Below are positions 17,036 to 25,180 of a stretch of 64,000 nt of DNA, piece after piece. The notes below the pieces were generated by a model. It was not told the DNA's origin. It searched no databases and worked only from the letters and a program-made list of their open reading frames with translations. The position numbers and the translations under genes are program-made. The stretch is from CAYSPT01 sp964432985 (lineage in GTDB: Bacteria; Muiribacteriota; CAYSPT01), in contig CAYSPT010000014.1 of the NCBI GenBank assembly GCA_964432985.1, positions 1 through 64,000 of the forward strand, written 5' to 3'. How positions within the stretch are numbered: the first letter of the stretch is position 1; every line of letters starts with the position of its first letter.

Positions 17036-18547
17036 ATGGCTATAGATAATCGAATCGCACGCGTAAACAAAAGAGAGGCATATGGCTATTACGATTTTGA
17101 CCGGACCAGAATAGAGAAGGCCATTCTAAAATGTGCCCACAATCTCGGTGGGTTTGCACGTTTTTTGCATGATGAGATTGATATTCACCGCATCCTGTTC
17201 CGTAATCTCAATGATCCGGAAATAGCTTCTTTTCTGGCGGATGATGTTATTCTCTGCCTTAACAGCGACCGGAACAATACCATTTATTTCGACCCGCCCA
17301 ACATCGAACTCATTCAAGATCTTATCGAGCACGTGCTTTTGAGCCGTGGATTAGTAGAGTTGAAAAGTTTTTACAGAATTTACCGTAGTGGACGAACACT
17401 TATCAGGAAGGGAGAACTGACAGAAGAGCAGTTCTTGCCGACGGGAATGCCCCCGGAACTCCTGCAAAGTTACGAAAATAGCAATGAGAATCTAAAATGC
17501 TCAACAATCTCAGAACTCAACAAAATTATTCAAACCGGATCGATAAATGACATCATAGAGAAATCTCTCGTTGTTTACCGCAGCGTGCTGGAGCAGGTCG
17601 CGGATTCTTTCCTGCAAAAGGAAAGCGCCCGTGTTCTCCTGGTGACGGGACCCTCATCCTCCGGGAAAACAACCACTAAAAATATTCTATGCGATCTGTT
17701 GAGAAAACGGGGGATTAAGTTCAAATCACTGGAACTCGACAACTACTACTGGGATGCCCGCTTACAGCCCGGAGACGCCTTTGGAGACAGGAATTTTGAA
17801 ACACCACAGTCATTGAGGATTGATGAAATAAATAGAGATATCCAGGATTTGCTGGAGGGAAAACTGGTAACACCACCATTTTACAATTTTACCATCGGAC
17901 GTCGTGATGGCGTGATTAAGCCAATGAAACTTGAAGATGATGAGATCCTTTTGCTTGACTGTCTTTATGGTATGTTCCCACCGATCACTCAGAGCGTTGA
18001 TCCTTCTGAACGATTTCAGGTTTATGTGGAAGCAATGTGTCCGATCAAGTTAAACGGGGACATGATTCCTTTTACCATTGTCCGCATGATACGACGAATG
18101 CTGAGAGATTGGGTCCACCGGGATTACGATCCCCAACGGACTCTCGAGCACTGGCACTATGTCAGAGCCGGTGAGACGACTCACATCATACCCAGAATCA
18201 GAGTTGCCGATGCAATTATCAATTCCAGTTTTCCCTGGGAATTGGCTGTGTTGAAAAAAGCGTTACTGGAGAAAAACGTGCTATCTTCTCTTCCGGGTTC
18301 CAATTATTACTTCGCGTGGGACAGGCTGGATCCTGCTGTTCGCACCAAGCAAATGAGGCTGATACTAGAATCGGTTGACGCTGTTGATTTTGACCTTTTG
18401 GATCTCTCCATTATTCCCGCCGATTGCCTCCTGCGGGAATTCATAGGCGGGAGTAAATACGAAAAAGGCAACATTCAAGCGGAACAACTGTTCCTTCCCT
18501 ATCCCGTCGAATCCGACGCACCATGGAAGAGTCCTAAGAAACAATAG
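17036..18547 (+). CDS. Uridine-kinase/phosphoribulokinase family protein with N-terminal ATP-cone-like region
   Basis: A 503-residue cytoplasmic P-loop protein. The C-terminal half matches the uridine kinase/phosphoribulokinase family: Walker A GPSSSGKTTTKN near residue 205, then LELDNYYWD and YNFTIGRRDG. The first 100 residues (RVNKREAYGYYDFDRTRIEKAI) resemble the ATP-cone nucleotide-sensing fold of ribonucleotide reductases and NrdR, at moderate confidence. The final 180 residues are specific to this long type and I do not recognise a motif there. ATG follows AGGAGG (17022-17027) at the usual distance. It may share the kinase transcript. Substrate is unproven; nucleoside phosphorylation is the family expectation. 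Confidence 0.8.
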   Translation: MAIDNRIARVNKREAYGYYDFDRTRIEKAILKCAHNLGGFARFLHDEIDIHRILFRNLNDPEIASFLADDVILCLNSDRNNTIYFDPPNIELIQDLIEHVLLSRGLVELKSFYRIYRSGRTLIRKGELTEEQFLPTGMPPELLQSYENSNENLKCSTISELNKIIQTGSINDIIEKSLVVYRSVLEQVADSFLQKESARVLLVTGPSSSGKTTTKNILCDLLRKRGIKFKSLELDNYYWDARLQPGDAFGDRNFETPQSLRIDEINRDIQDLLEGKLVTPPFYNFTIGRRDGVIKPMKLEDDEILLLDCLYGMFPPITQSVDPSERFQVYVEAMCPIKLNGDMIPFTIVRMIRRMLRDWVHRDYDPQRTLEHWHYVRAGETTHIIPRIRVADAIINSSFPWELAVLKKALLEKNVLSSLPGSNYYFAWDRLDPAVRTKQMRLILESVDAVDFDLLDLSIIPADCLLREFIGGSKYEKGNIQAEQLFLPYPVESDAPWKSPKKQ

Positions 18548-18601
18548 CGGAAGATTGTATCACTATAGCAGCTTAAATGGCTCTATTACTACAGTTACAC
18601 G

Positions 18602-19429
18602 TCAAGACTTCAGGAATGCTGTGACAGTCTTGATAAAGGCCTCCGAACAATCTGCATGAACGGCATGTCCGCAGTTCTCGAATATCACAAGTTCAGCACC
18701 GGGAATCAGGGCAGCAAGTTCACGGGAGTATTTTGGGGGAGTTACCCAGTCCCCGTCCCCGCACAAAACTAGCGTCTTGACTTTCAACGACGGTAGCTTT
18801 TCCGTCAGATCATACGAGGGGAAACAGTGGGTAAAAATGCTATTATGAGTTTCCAGATGGATTTTTCTATCATTTATCTTGATCCCGGAATGACTTGATG
18901 GAGCTTGTTTAAAGTAAAGCGGATACACTCGCTCAAAGAGGTCTACCAATTCGTTTTCATCTTCAATATTACCGCCAAACATCTTTTCGAGCATAGCTCT
19001 TGTCAGTCCCTGAATACCGGCTGCCATTGCGTTTTTGATAGAATCTTCGGCAAAACCTCTATGCCCGGCAGTGCCCCGTAAAATAAGATGAGAAATATTC
19101 TCCGGGTACATCAGAGCATATTCCATGGCGATAAATCCCCCGAAAGACCCTCCCAGCACTGCCACGCGCTCGTAGCCCAACTGTTTTCTCAGTGTTTCCA
19201 CATCTTCAACCATCTGACGATGGGTACATGTTCCGGGATCACAAGCTGAACTTAGCCCGCAGCCCCTTTGATCGTAGTAAATCAGGGCAAATGTGTCTTC
19301 CAACCTCGAAAGAGCGTCCTGGGCTTCACGGTGGTCGCTCAGTCCAGGTCCCCCGTGTATTGTTAAAACAGGATAACCACTGCCACGGACCTTATAGAAG
19401 AGGTCGACTCCGTTACAATGAACAAACAC
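18602..19429 (-). CDS. Alpha/beta hydrolase, proline iminopeptidase-like
   Basis: A 275-residue alpha/beta hydrolase similar to proline iminopeptidases. It has the oxyanion region TIHGGPGLSDH, DQRGCGLSS, the nucleophile elbow GGSFGGF, a late Asp in LCGDGDWV and the catalytic His in FENCGHAVHAD. The start is GTG 19429, seven bases after GGAGG (19437-19441). The ORF could be extended upstream to 19504, but that would overlap the preceding gene by 59 bases and bypass this clear ribosome-binding site. The spacer to the upstream dihydropyrimidinase-like gene is 16 bases, so they are co-transcribed. The substrate is unknown; N-terminal proline peptides are a guess from the family. Confidence 0.88.
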   Translation of the reverse strand: MFVHCNGVDLFYKVRGSGYPVLTIHGGPGLSDHREAQDALSRLEDTFALIYYDQRGCGLSSACDPGTCTHRQMVEDVETLRKQLGYERVAVLGGSFGGFIAMEYALMYPENISHLILRGTAGHRGFAEDSIKNAMAAGIQGLTRAMLEKMFGGNIEDENELVDLFERVYPLYFKQAPSSHSGIKINDRKIHLETHNSIFTHCFPSYDLTEKLPSLKVKTLVLCGDGDWVTPPKYSRELAALIPGAELVIFENCGHAVHADCSEAFIKTVTAFLKS

Positions 19430-19445
19430 AGCAATGCCTCCAGTA

Positions 19446-20810
19446 TTACTCTCGGGGAACTCTCTTAACGAACCGCCCCGTGCCTGGATATCCAGGGAAT
19501 TCACCCTGGCAATAGATTAACTGCCCCCTTAGAAGAGTCATTTCCACTTCTCCCATAATTGACCATCCTTCAAAAGGAAAAATGTCTGATCGTCCATGAA
19601 GAGTCTCTTTTTTCAGGCTTGTTTCCCGCTGAGGGTTAAAAACCACGAGATCGGCATCAGATCCAACGGTAATAGTGCCTTTTTCCGGGTAAAGACCAAA
19701 TAAACAGGCCGGAGAATGCGACATCAGGCAAACCAATTGTTCCAGAGAAAGAAGATTTCGTGTCACCCCTTCGGAATACAGGAGAGGCAACATAACCTCA
19801 GAGCACCCAAGACCCGGCGGCACATCGGAAAACGCTGGAGGTTCAACCTTTTGACTACGCCACAGCCCCCGGTGACCGGATGATATTACCTGTACCGAGC
19901 CAGTTCTCAAACCCAGCCACAACCTGGTGACATCCTTTTCGTCCCTGAGCGGAGGAGCCGTTATGTACAACGCTCCCTGGCTCTCATCAAACATTCGCTC
20001 CATAGTTTGCAGCAAATAATAAGGATGGGTCTCACAGGTGACATTCGCGCCGCGGATTCGGGCGTTTTCGACCTCGGACAATCCTGCGTGAGTGCTGAGA
20101 TCGTACACATGCAGATGTGCACCTGCTGCCTCGGCGAACACAACAGCTCTGGCAATCGACTCTTTTTCTAAAAAATCCGGCCAGGAACGACAAAGATAAT
20201 CGGGACTACACTTATTTTCTGCGAGAAATGTATTTGTAAGGTGCCGGGTGACTGATTTGTTGGACGGAGTAACTCCTATCAGTGCGCCACACTTGCCTGC
20301 CTCCTGCAACACTGAATACAGAATCCCGTCAAACCCAGCCTTGCCCACTGCCCTCCCCTCATCAAGTGTAATACTCGGTACACCAAAATGTACCAGGTCG
20401 AACACTTCTTCCGGTAAACGCACGGTAGGCCCAGTGCAGACATGAAACGAGAAGTCAATTCGGGACAGAGCGGCAACTTCGGCAACGGTTGCTTCGATTG
20501 TCCTGAGAAGAGAACGGCCTGAGGGGCAGCAGAGATTGTTGATTATTGTTGTAATCCCACCGGCGGCAGCGCTGCGGGTTCCAAAGTCAAAACCGTCTGC
20601 AGGAGTGACACCATCGAATCCGGGAGTGAATGAAACCGATGAGTCTATAAGACCGGGAAGCACGAATTTATCAGAGGCGTCTAGTTCCAGAGAAGCACGC
20701 TGACCAATGTGACATGACAGATCAACTATTTTTCCCCCGGTGATTCCCACATCAGCCCTGAAGGCTTCGAAAGCGGTGATTACCGTACCACCACGGATGA
20801 TGACGTCCAT
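19446..20810 (-). CDS. Dihydropyrimidinase-like amidohydrolase lacking its metal ligands (pseudoenzyme)
   Basis: An intact 454-residue protein with the full length and overall pattern of dihydropyrimidinase/hydantoinase: ADVGITGGKI near the start, AGGITTIINNL, VTCETHPYYLL, APPLRDEKD, FGLYPEKGTI and VGSDADLVVFNP. The metal site is gone. The HxH after LPGxID reads S58-V-S60. The carboxylated Lys segment reads SITLDEGR. The usual HAEN reads TPSN, the next His is Asp (VYDLS), and the TDH aspartate is Gly312 (SSGH). All six ligands appear replaced, so hydrolysis is unlikely. It may be a structural or binding protein, as known for animal CRMP proteins. It lies between a STAS gene and a hydrolase gene. 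The alignment is by eye. Confidence 0.88.
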   Translation of the reverse strand: MDVIIRGGTVITAFEAFRADVGITGGKIVDLSCHIGQRASLELDASDKFVLPGLIDSSVSFTPGFDGVTPADGFDFGTRSAAAGGITTIINNLCCPSGRSLLRTIEATVAEVAALSRIDFSFHVCTGPTVRLPEEVFDLVHFGVPSITLDEGRAVGKAGFDGILYSVLQEAGKCGALIGVTPSNKSVTRHLTNTFLAENKCSPDYLCRSWPDFLEKESIARAVVFAEAAGAHLHVYDLSTHAGLSEVENARIRGANVTCETHPYYLLQTMERMFDESQGALYITAPPLRDEKDVTRLWLGLRTGSVQVISSGHRGLWRSQKVEPPAFSDVPPGLGCSEVMLPLLYSEGVTRNLLSLEQLVCLMSHSPACLFGLYPEKGTITVGSDADLVVFNPQRETSLKKETLHGRSDIFPFEGWSIMGEVEMTLLRGQLIYCQGEFPGYPGTGRFVKRVPRE

Positions 20811-20833
20811 CCTTCTCGAGCCTCCCCTGCTAC

Positions 20834-20906
20834 GGGATAGGGTCTGACCCGTTTATTTCCTAAGCACGCCTGCTGCGGCCACGATGCCAACTCATGAAAT
20901 AAACGG
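20834..20906. repeat. REP-like palindromic intergenic element
   Basis: The spacer between the STAS gene and the pseudo-dihydropyrimidinase holds a near-palindrome GGGTCTGACCC (about 20840-20850), then an 11-bp perfect inverted repeat CCGTTTATTTC (20849-20859) / GAAATAAACGG (20896-20906) around a GC-rich 36-base loop. The GGGTCnGACCC core resembles motifs I associate with REP elements, but no RAYT transposase gene is present. It could also form a terminator for the STAS gene. Confidence 0.5.
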
Positions 20907-20907
20907 A

Positions 20908-21246
20908 TTACTCGACCTGGAAACTCTTGACGGCTTGATCCACAGAATCGAATGTATCAACGACTTTGTTCATGTAGGTCAATTTGAAGAGATTGGAAAT
21001 ATGTTTGGGTAGCCGGGCAAACTTGAGACAGCCTTTTCCCTTAATTTGTTTGTGAAAAAACGCAAAGGTAGCCAGACCGGCAGAACTGATAAACGATGTT
21101 TTTTCCAGGTCAACAATAATATTGCTTACTCCTGACTTCATTATCGAATCGAGCTTTTCCCGCAATGCCAGCGTAGTATGCTCATTAATCTCGCCCTCAA
21201 TAGTCAGGATAGTAATATCGCCATCATTGGCTACGAAAATATCCAC
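20908..21246 (-). CDS. STAS-domain anti-sigma factor antagonist
   Basis: A 112-residue single-domain STAS protein of the SpoIIAA/RsbV type. The phosphorylatable serine lies in SFISSAGLA, where the residue before it is Ser instead of the classic Asp. The start is GTG 21246, seven bases after GGGAGG; the longer reading from 21303 lacks a ribosome-binding site. It is one of four STAS genes in the window and would act in partner switching with an anti-sigma kinase and the SpoIIE-type phosphatase. The kinase is not visible here, so the target is unknown. Confidence 0.92.
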   Translation of the reverse strand: MDIFVANDGDITILTIEGEINEHTTLALREKLDSIMKSGVSNIIVDLEKTSFISSAGLATFAFFHKQIKGKGCLKFARLPKHISNLFKLTYMNKVVDTFDSVDQAVKSFQVE

Positions 21247-21361
21247 GATTATTCCTCCCGCTCCAGGATAAGAATACGGATGCCGCGAGGGCTGCATGCG
21301 CATCGTACTATTTATTCTCTACTTTTGTTATATCACAACCGGGATTAATAATACCAGTTAC

Positions 21362-21461
21362 NNNNNNNNNNNNNNNNNNNNNNNNNNNNNNNNNNNNNNN
21401 NNNNNNNNNNNNNNNNNNNNNNNNNNNNNNNNNNNNNNNNNNNNNNNNNNNNNNNNNNNNN
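21362..21461. other. Assembly gap of 100 N
   Basis: Exactly 100 N between a STAS gene and the lipoate ligase gene. The nine bases ACCAGTTAC occur on both sides of the gap. If the two copies are merged, the junction becomes the hairpin AATACCAGT-TACT-ACTGGTATT, probably a terminator, so the gap may contain no real missing sequence. Confidence 0.97.
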
Positions 21462-21491
21462 ACCAGTTACTACTGGTATTAGAATACCAGC

Positions 21492-22415
21492 TTATGATCT
21501 CTTTGTTTCAAAATTCCATTTCACGGTTGAATACTTTGATTGTACTAATTTCTCCGCTGCTATCACTTCATCATCGGTAAGGTTTTTCTTTTCAAGCCTG
21601 TCGGTGACACAGCAGGCAACAGCGCCAGCTAAAGCTTCGGCCATCTCACTGAAAACAACCTCCCGGGCCGCTGCCTCCGAAACAGACGTAGCGCGGGCAC
21701 GATACTCACTGGCCATGGTATCAGAGGAGAGGAATTGGCTTTTACCACCGGGCCTTCTCATGACATCCGCCATCAGATTGACATTCAGGTCAAGTGGGAT
21801 CGATCCCTGTTGCAGCATTGCTCCCTCAGCTCTCATCTGAGCACTGCCGGCAAGTTTGCGGCCACCACACACTACTTCATAACGGGACGTCGATGAGAAA
21901 CACAACTCCCTGGTCTGATCAAGTTCCAAATCTGCTTTTTCCCTGCTCTTCCGACTGTGACGGGGAACGCCTGCAGCCAGAGAGGCTTCAAATCCCATTG
22001 TACGGCATGCTTCGACAATCCACCGGCTAATTTCATTGTAGCAGTGGATAATCCCTCCTTGAAACGGAGGATTCCCGAGCCGGGCGATCACACTATAGGT
22101 CATGTCATCGCCATGAAAAACAAGTCGGCCACCTGTCAGACGCCTCACCAACGTAACACCGTGCTTACGGCATCCATCCAGATTCACTGCTTTTAAAGCA
22201 TCCTGAAAACGCCCCAGGGTTACTGAAGGGCCAGACCATCCGTACAGTCTCACAATAGGAGGGCTGCCTTGCCGAGCCACCTGGCGAAATAGTATTTCAT
22301 CAACAGCCATATTGAGAAAAGGATCAAGAGACGGAGAAAGAATCAATCGCCAAACATCCGGTGCTCGTGCTGATTTGTCCTGACGCAGCTTCTTTCCGTA
22401 AATGGAGCCCCTCAT
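21492..22415 (-). CDS. Lipoate-protein ligase A / octanoyltransferase family protein
   Basis: A 307-residue member of the biotin/lipoate A/B ligase family, attaching lipoate or octanoate to acyl carrier domains. Seen: LNMAVDEILF near the N-terminus, the substrate loop RRLTGGRLVFHGDDMTYSV and the conserved lysine in GGRKLAGSAQ. It lacks the accessory C-terminal domain of E. coli LplA, so LipM- or LplA-like is as far as I can go. The ATG overlaps the glyA stop by four bases (ATGA), so the two are coupled. The link fits lipoylated GcvH of the glycine cleavage system, which shares one-carbon metabolism with GlyA. Confidence 0.88.
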   Translation of the reverse strand: MRGSIYGKKLRQDKSARAPDVWRLILSPSLDPFLNMAVDEILFRQVARQGSPPIVRLYGWSGPSVTLGRFQDALKAVNLDGCRKHGVTLVRRLTGGRLVFHGDDMTYSVIARLGNPPFQGGIIHCYNEISRWIVEACRTMGFEASLAAGVPRHSRKSREKADLELDQTRELCFSSTSRYEVVCGGRKLAGSAQMRAEGAMLQQGSIPLDLNVNLMADVMRRPGGKSQFLSSDTMASEYRARATSVSEAAAREVVFSEMAEALAGAVACCVTDRLEKKNLTDDEVIAAEKLVQSKYSTVKWNFETKRS

Positions 22416-23740
22416 TGGACCTCCATCGAAGCTACCCCCTGATCCTCTGCCTGGTCGGGATTAATTCCGGCCCGCGCAAGATCCTCCCGAAGGATTTTCA
22501 AGCGTTCCTGGTACAGGGGAAACGCTTCACACAAGGTTTTGACTCCAGCACTGACAGACAACTGTTCCTGTTCATCCTGGGGTTTGCGGAGAATTCTGGC
22601 AATGAGCCGGCCGATAGTCTTCATTTCTTCGGTCCCCATCCCCCTGGAGGTGATGGCCGGAGTGCCAATACGCACACCACTGGTAACTGTCGGTTTCCGT
22701 GTCTCATTGGGAACCGTATTCTTGTTTACCGTGATACCGGCCCTCTCAAGCGCTTCCTCGGCTTCTTTCCCCGATATCCCCGCCCGGGTAAGATCAACCA
22801 GCATGAGATGAACATCAGTTCCACCGGAAACCAGATCAAAGCCTTCTTCGAGAAGTGTCTCGGCCAGTTTCGAAGCGTTGGCCACGATGCTTGTCTGGTA
22901 CTCTTTGAATGATGAAGACAAAGCCTCTTTAAAAGCGACCGCTTTGGCTGCAATGACGTGCATCAACGGACCACCCTGCATTCCCGGAAAGACCATTTTA
23001 CTGATAGCCTTTCTGTGCTTCTTTCTGGACATAATCATCCCACTGCGCGGCCCACGCAGTGTTTTGTGTGTGGTGGTAGTTACTACGTCGCAGTCAGGAA
23101 CCGGATCGGGGTGGAGACCGGTACATACGAGTCCTGCAATATGTGCAATATCAAAAACCAAATAGGCACCGACTTCATCGGCGATTTCACGGAAAGGACC
23201 GGTATCAATTGCCCGGGGGTAAGCACTGGCACCCAGAACAATGACTTTTGGTTTGTGCTCTCTGGCCAGGCTCCTTACCTGATCCAGATCAATGCGATGA
23301 CTTACCGGATCAACACCGTATTGGACGACATTGAAGAGACGGCCAGAGAAATTGACCGGACTACCATGAGTAAGATGTCCGCCATGAGAAAGATTAAGCC
23401 CCATCATGACATCTCCTGGCGTCATCAGCGCCAGATAGGTGGCCATATTGGCCTGCGAACCGGAGTGGGCCTGCACGTTTACATATTCAGCGCCAAATAA
23501 CTCCTTCGCTCGTGATCTGGCTAATCGTTCGACGGCATCAACAAAGGGACACCCTCCATAATATCGTTTTCCGGGATATCCCTCCGCGTATTTATTGGTA
23601 AGAACACTTCCCTGGGCTTCCAATACTGCTTCACTGACAAAATTCTCGGATGCAATCAACTCGAGTGTTCCATTTTGCCGGGATGTTTCCCTGTAGATAG
23701 CCAACGCAATTTCAGGATCTACTACCGCTACCGTGTTCAC
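22412..23740 (-). CDS. glyA: Serine hydroxymethyltransferase
   Basis: GlyA (442 aa) interconverts serine and glycine with tetrahydrofolate, a main source of one-carbon units. Seen: LIASENFVSEAV, NKYAEGYPGKRYYGGC, the SHGGHLTHG segment and the PLP lysine in TTTTHKTLRGPRSGMI. It sits six bases after a STAS gene and overlaps the lipoate ligase gene. Length is slightly above the usual 415-420 aa because of a C-terminal extension. Confidence 0.98.
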   Translation of the reverse strand: MNTVAVVDPEIALAIYRETSRQNGTLELIASENFVSEAVLEAQGSVLTNKYAEGYPGKRYYGGCPFVDAVERLARSRAKELFGAEYVNVQAHSGSQANMATYLALMTPGDVMMGLNLSHGGHLTHGSPVNFSGRLFNVVQYGVDPVSHRIDLDQVRSLAREHKPKVIVLGASAYPRAIDTGPFREIADEVGAYLVFDIAHIAGLVCTGLHPDPVPDCDVVTTTTHKTLRGPRSGMIMSRKKHRKAISKMVFPGMQGGPLMHVIAAKAVAFKEALSSSFKEYQTSIVANASKLAETLLEEGFDLVSGGTDVHLMLVDLTRAGISGKEAEEALERAGITVNKNTVPNETRKPTVTSGVRIGTPAITSRGMGTEEMKTIGRLIARILRKPQDEQEQLSVSAGVKTLCEAFPLYQERLKILREDLARAGINPDQAEDQGVASMEVQ

Positions 23741-23746
23741 GTTAAT

Positions 23747-24100
23747 TTAGACATCCCCTTTCTCACCGAAACTCGCAACAGCTTGCTCCTCGTCATCCAA
23801 TATGTCGAATACATTATCCAGTTTGGTCAAGAAAAAGAGTTCCTTTACCTGAGGTTGCATGCCGAACAGTTTAAGATCCCCACCGCCTTTTCTGACCGCC
23901 TTGAAGCCACTGGCTAGAACACCCAAACCCTTGCTGTAAATGAAGTTAACTCTGGACATGTTGATCACAATCTTGCGGCCGCCCTGCTTGTTTATTACTT
24001 CATCCAGCAAGGTATTCAGGTTTACTGCTACGGTGTATCCGATTGGATCTTCGATATCGACTACATACACATCTTTTCTGTTTCTTACTAGAATACTCAT
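23747..24100 (-). CDS. STAS-domain anti-sigma factor antagonist
   Basis: A 117-residue STAS protein. The phospho-acceptor region reads NFIYSKGLGVLASG, keeping the serine but with Tyr where the classic Asp stands. The ATG start has a GGGGTAG stretch upstream. It lies between a secreted propeller-like gene and glyA with only six bases before glyA, so a housekeeping enzyme and a regulator share a transcript. Function is by family: regulated binding to an unknown anti-sigma or other partner. Confidence 0.9.
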   Translation of the reverse strand: MSILVRNRKDVYVVDIEDPIGYTVAVNLNTLLDEVINKQGGRKIVINMSRVNFIYSKGLGVLASGFKAVRKGGGDLKLFGMQPQVKELFFLTKLDNVFDILDDEEQAVASFGEKGDV

Positions 24101-24117
24101 GAATCTACCCCTTAAAA

Positions 24118-25074
24118 CTAGAAAAATACTTTTTCCAGCACATTAACGAGCGTACCATCCACCGTAATGACGAACACTCTGTTATACCCTCCAAGAAACA
24201 GAGAATTCAAGCCGTCACCATCGACATCAGCAATCTCGGCGGAAAAAACCGCTTGAGGAAACGAACGATTAATACCACGAGGAGGAAGAGGATCGAATTC
24301 CCACAACTGGACACCTTCAAAATTGAACAAACTGAAGGGTGTAACCGGCCGGCCATCCAGAGGTTGAGGCGTCCATTGCGGCCTCGCTTCCTCGAGCAGG
24401 TAAAAATAAGTTTTGTCGCCCTTTATAGCTACTGATGACCTTCGCTCTGAAGGATTATCACACAGCGGATATACATCAACGATTTCCTTTGCTTTGCGGA
24501 CCATGTCACTATCTGCCAGATCGCGGCCGCTGGTTCCCTGCAACACGGTTAACTCCCCTGATCCCATAGGCACGATTATCTCAACTTCTCCATCATCGTT
24601 CAAATCGTATATAAGTACCGACGGATCAGAGTGGCGGCGTTCCCTGACCGGAGAAATACGGACATGTGAGGACCATACTGCAGTACCATTCAGGGTTTCC
24701 AGCACCAATGTTCCCATGTTCCCTTCAAGCCGCGACCACACTGCGAGAAGCTCTTCACGCTGTTTGGGTAACTTACACACCGCAGCAAACCTTCTGGCCG
24801 AACGTCTGAAAACGGCTCCTGAATGAGGATTAATAAGTGCATACCGAAAATCATCAAGACGAACTGTCAGCAACAGGGGCTTCTCTTCCAATGACAGACA
24901 CTGAACGATACCTATACCGCCTCGTCCACCATGAAGACGAGTATCATGTTGTGCCCACGAGGGAGCTTGCGCGTTCATCAGGCAAAGGGACATAACAACT
25001 GCAAAAAGCAAAAAAGAGTTTATGGTATTTCGGATATATTTCGAATATACAAAATCTGTAAACCATCCGAACAT
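24118..25074 (-). CDS. Secreted FG-GAP/propeller-like protein
   Basis: About 318 residues with an N-terminal hydrophobic signal segment (INSFLLFAVVMSLCLMN, then a likely cut after SWAQ). The rest is beta-rich and carries two calcium-type loops, DLNDDGEVEI and DVDGDGLNSL, as in FG-GAP or VCBS propeller repeats. It is probably periplasmic or surface-exposed. I choose ATG 25074 with GGGGG upstream; ATG 25089 is also possible and would be nearly leaderless from the promoter at 25099-25107. It follows the macroglobulin-like gene and may work with it. I do not recognise a specific family. Confidence 0.65.
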   Translation of the reverse strand: MFGWFTDFVYSKYIRNTINSFLLFAVVMSLCLMNAQAPSWAQHDTRLHGGRGGIGIVQCLSLEEKPLLLTVRLDDFRYALINPHSGAVFRRSARRFAAVCKLPKQREELLAVWSRLEGNMGTLVLETLNGTAVWSSHVRISPVRERRHSDPSVLIYDLNDDGEVEIIVPMGSGELTVLQGTSGRDLADSDMVRKAKEIVDVYPLCDNPSERRSSVAIKGDKTYFYLLEEARPQWTPQPLDGRPVTPFSLFNFEGVQLWEFDPLPPRGINRSFPQAVFSAEIADVDGDGLNSLFLGGYNRVFVITVDGTLVNVLEKVFF

Positions 25075-25098
25075 TAAAAATACCCCCATTACTAGGAT

Positions 25099-25107
25099 AT
25101 TATAACA
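25099..25107 (-). promoter_or_regulatory. Extended -10 promoter for the propeller-like gene
   Basis: The minus strand reads TGTTATAAT (TG at 25107-25106, TATAAT at 25104-25099). There is no strong -35. Initiation is expected near 25092, just before the candidate start codons. Confidence 0.5.
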
Positions 25108-25180
25108 TCAGTGTAGACCATTGTGAAAGGCTTTCTTAGGAATCTTAAGCGAAGCAAAAAGATAGGCTGGGAAATGAAAG

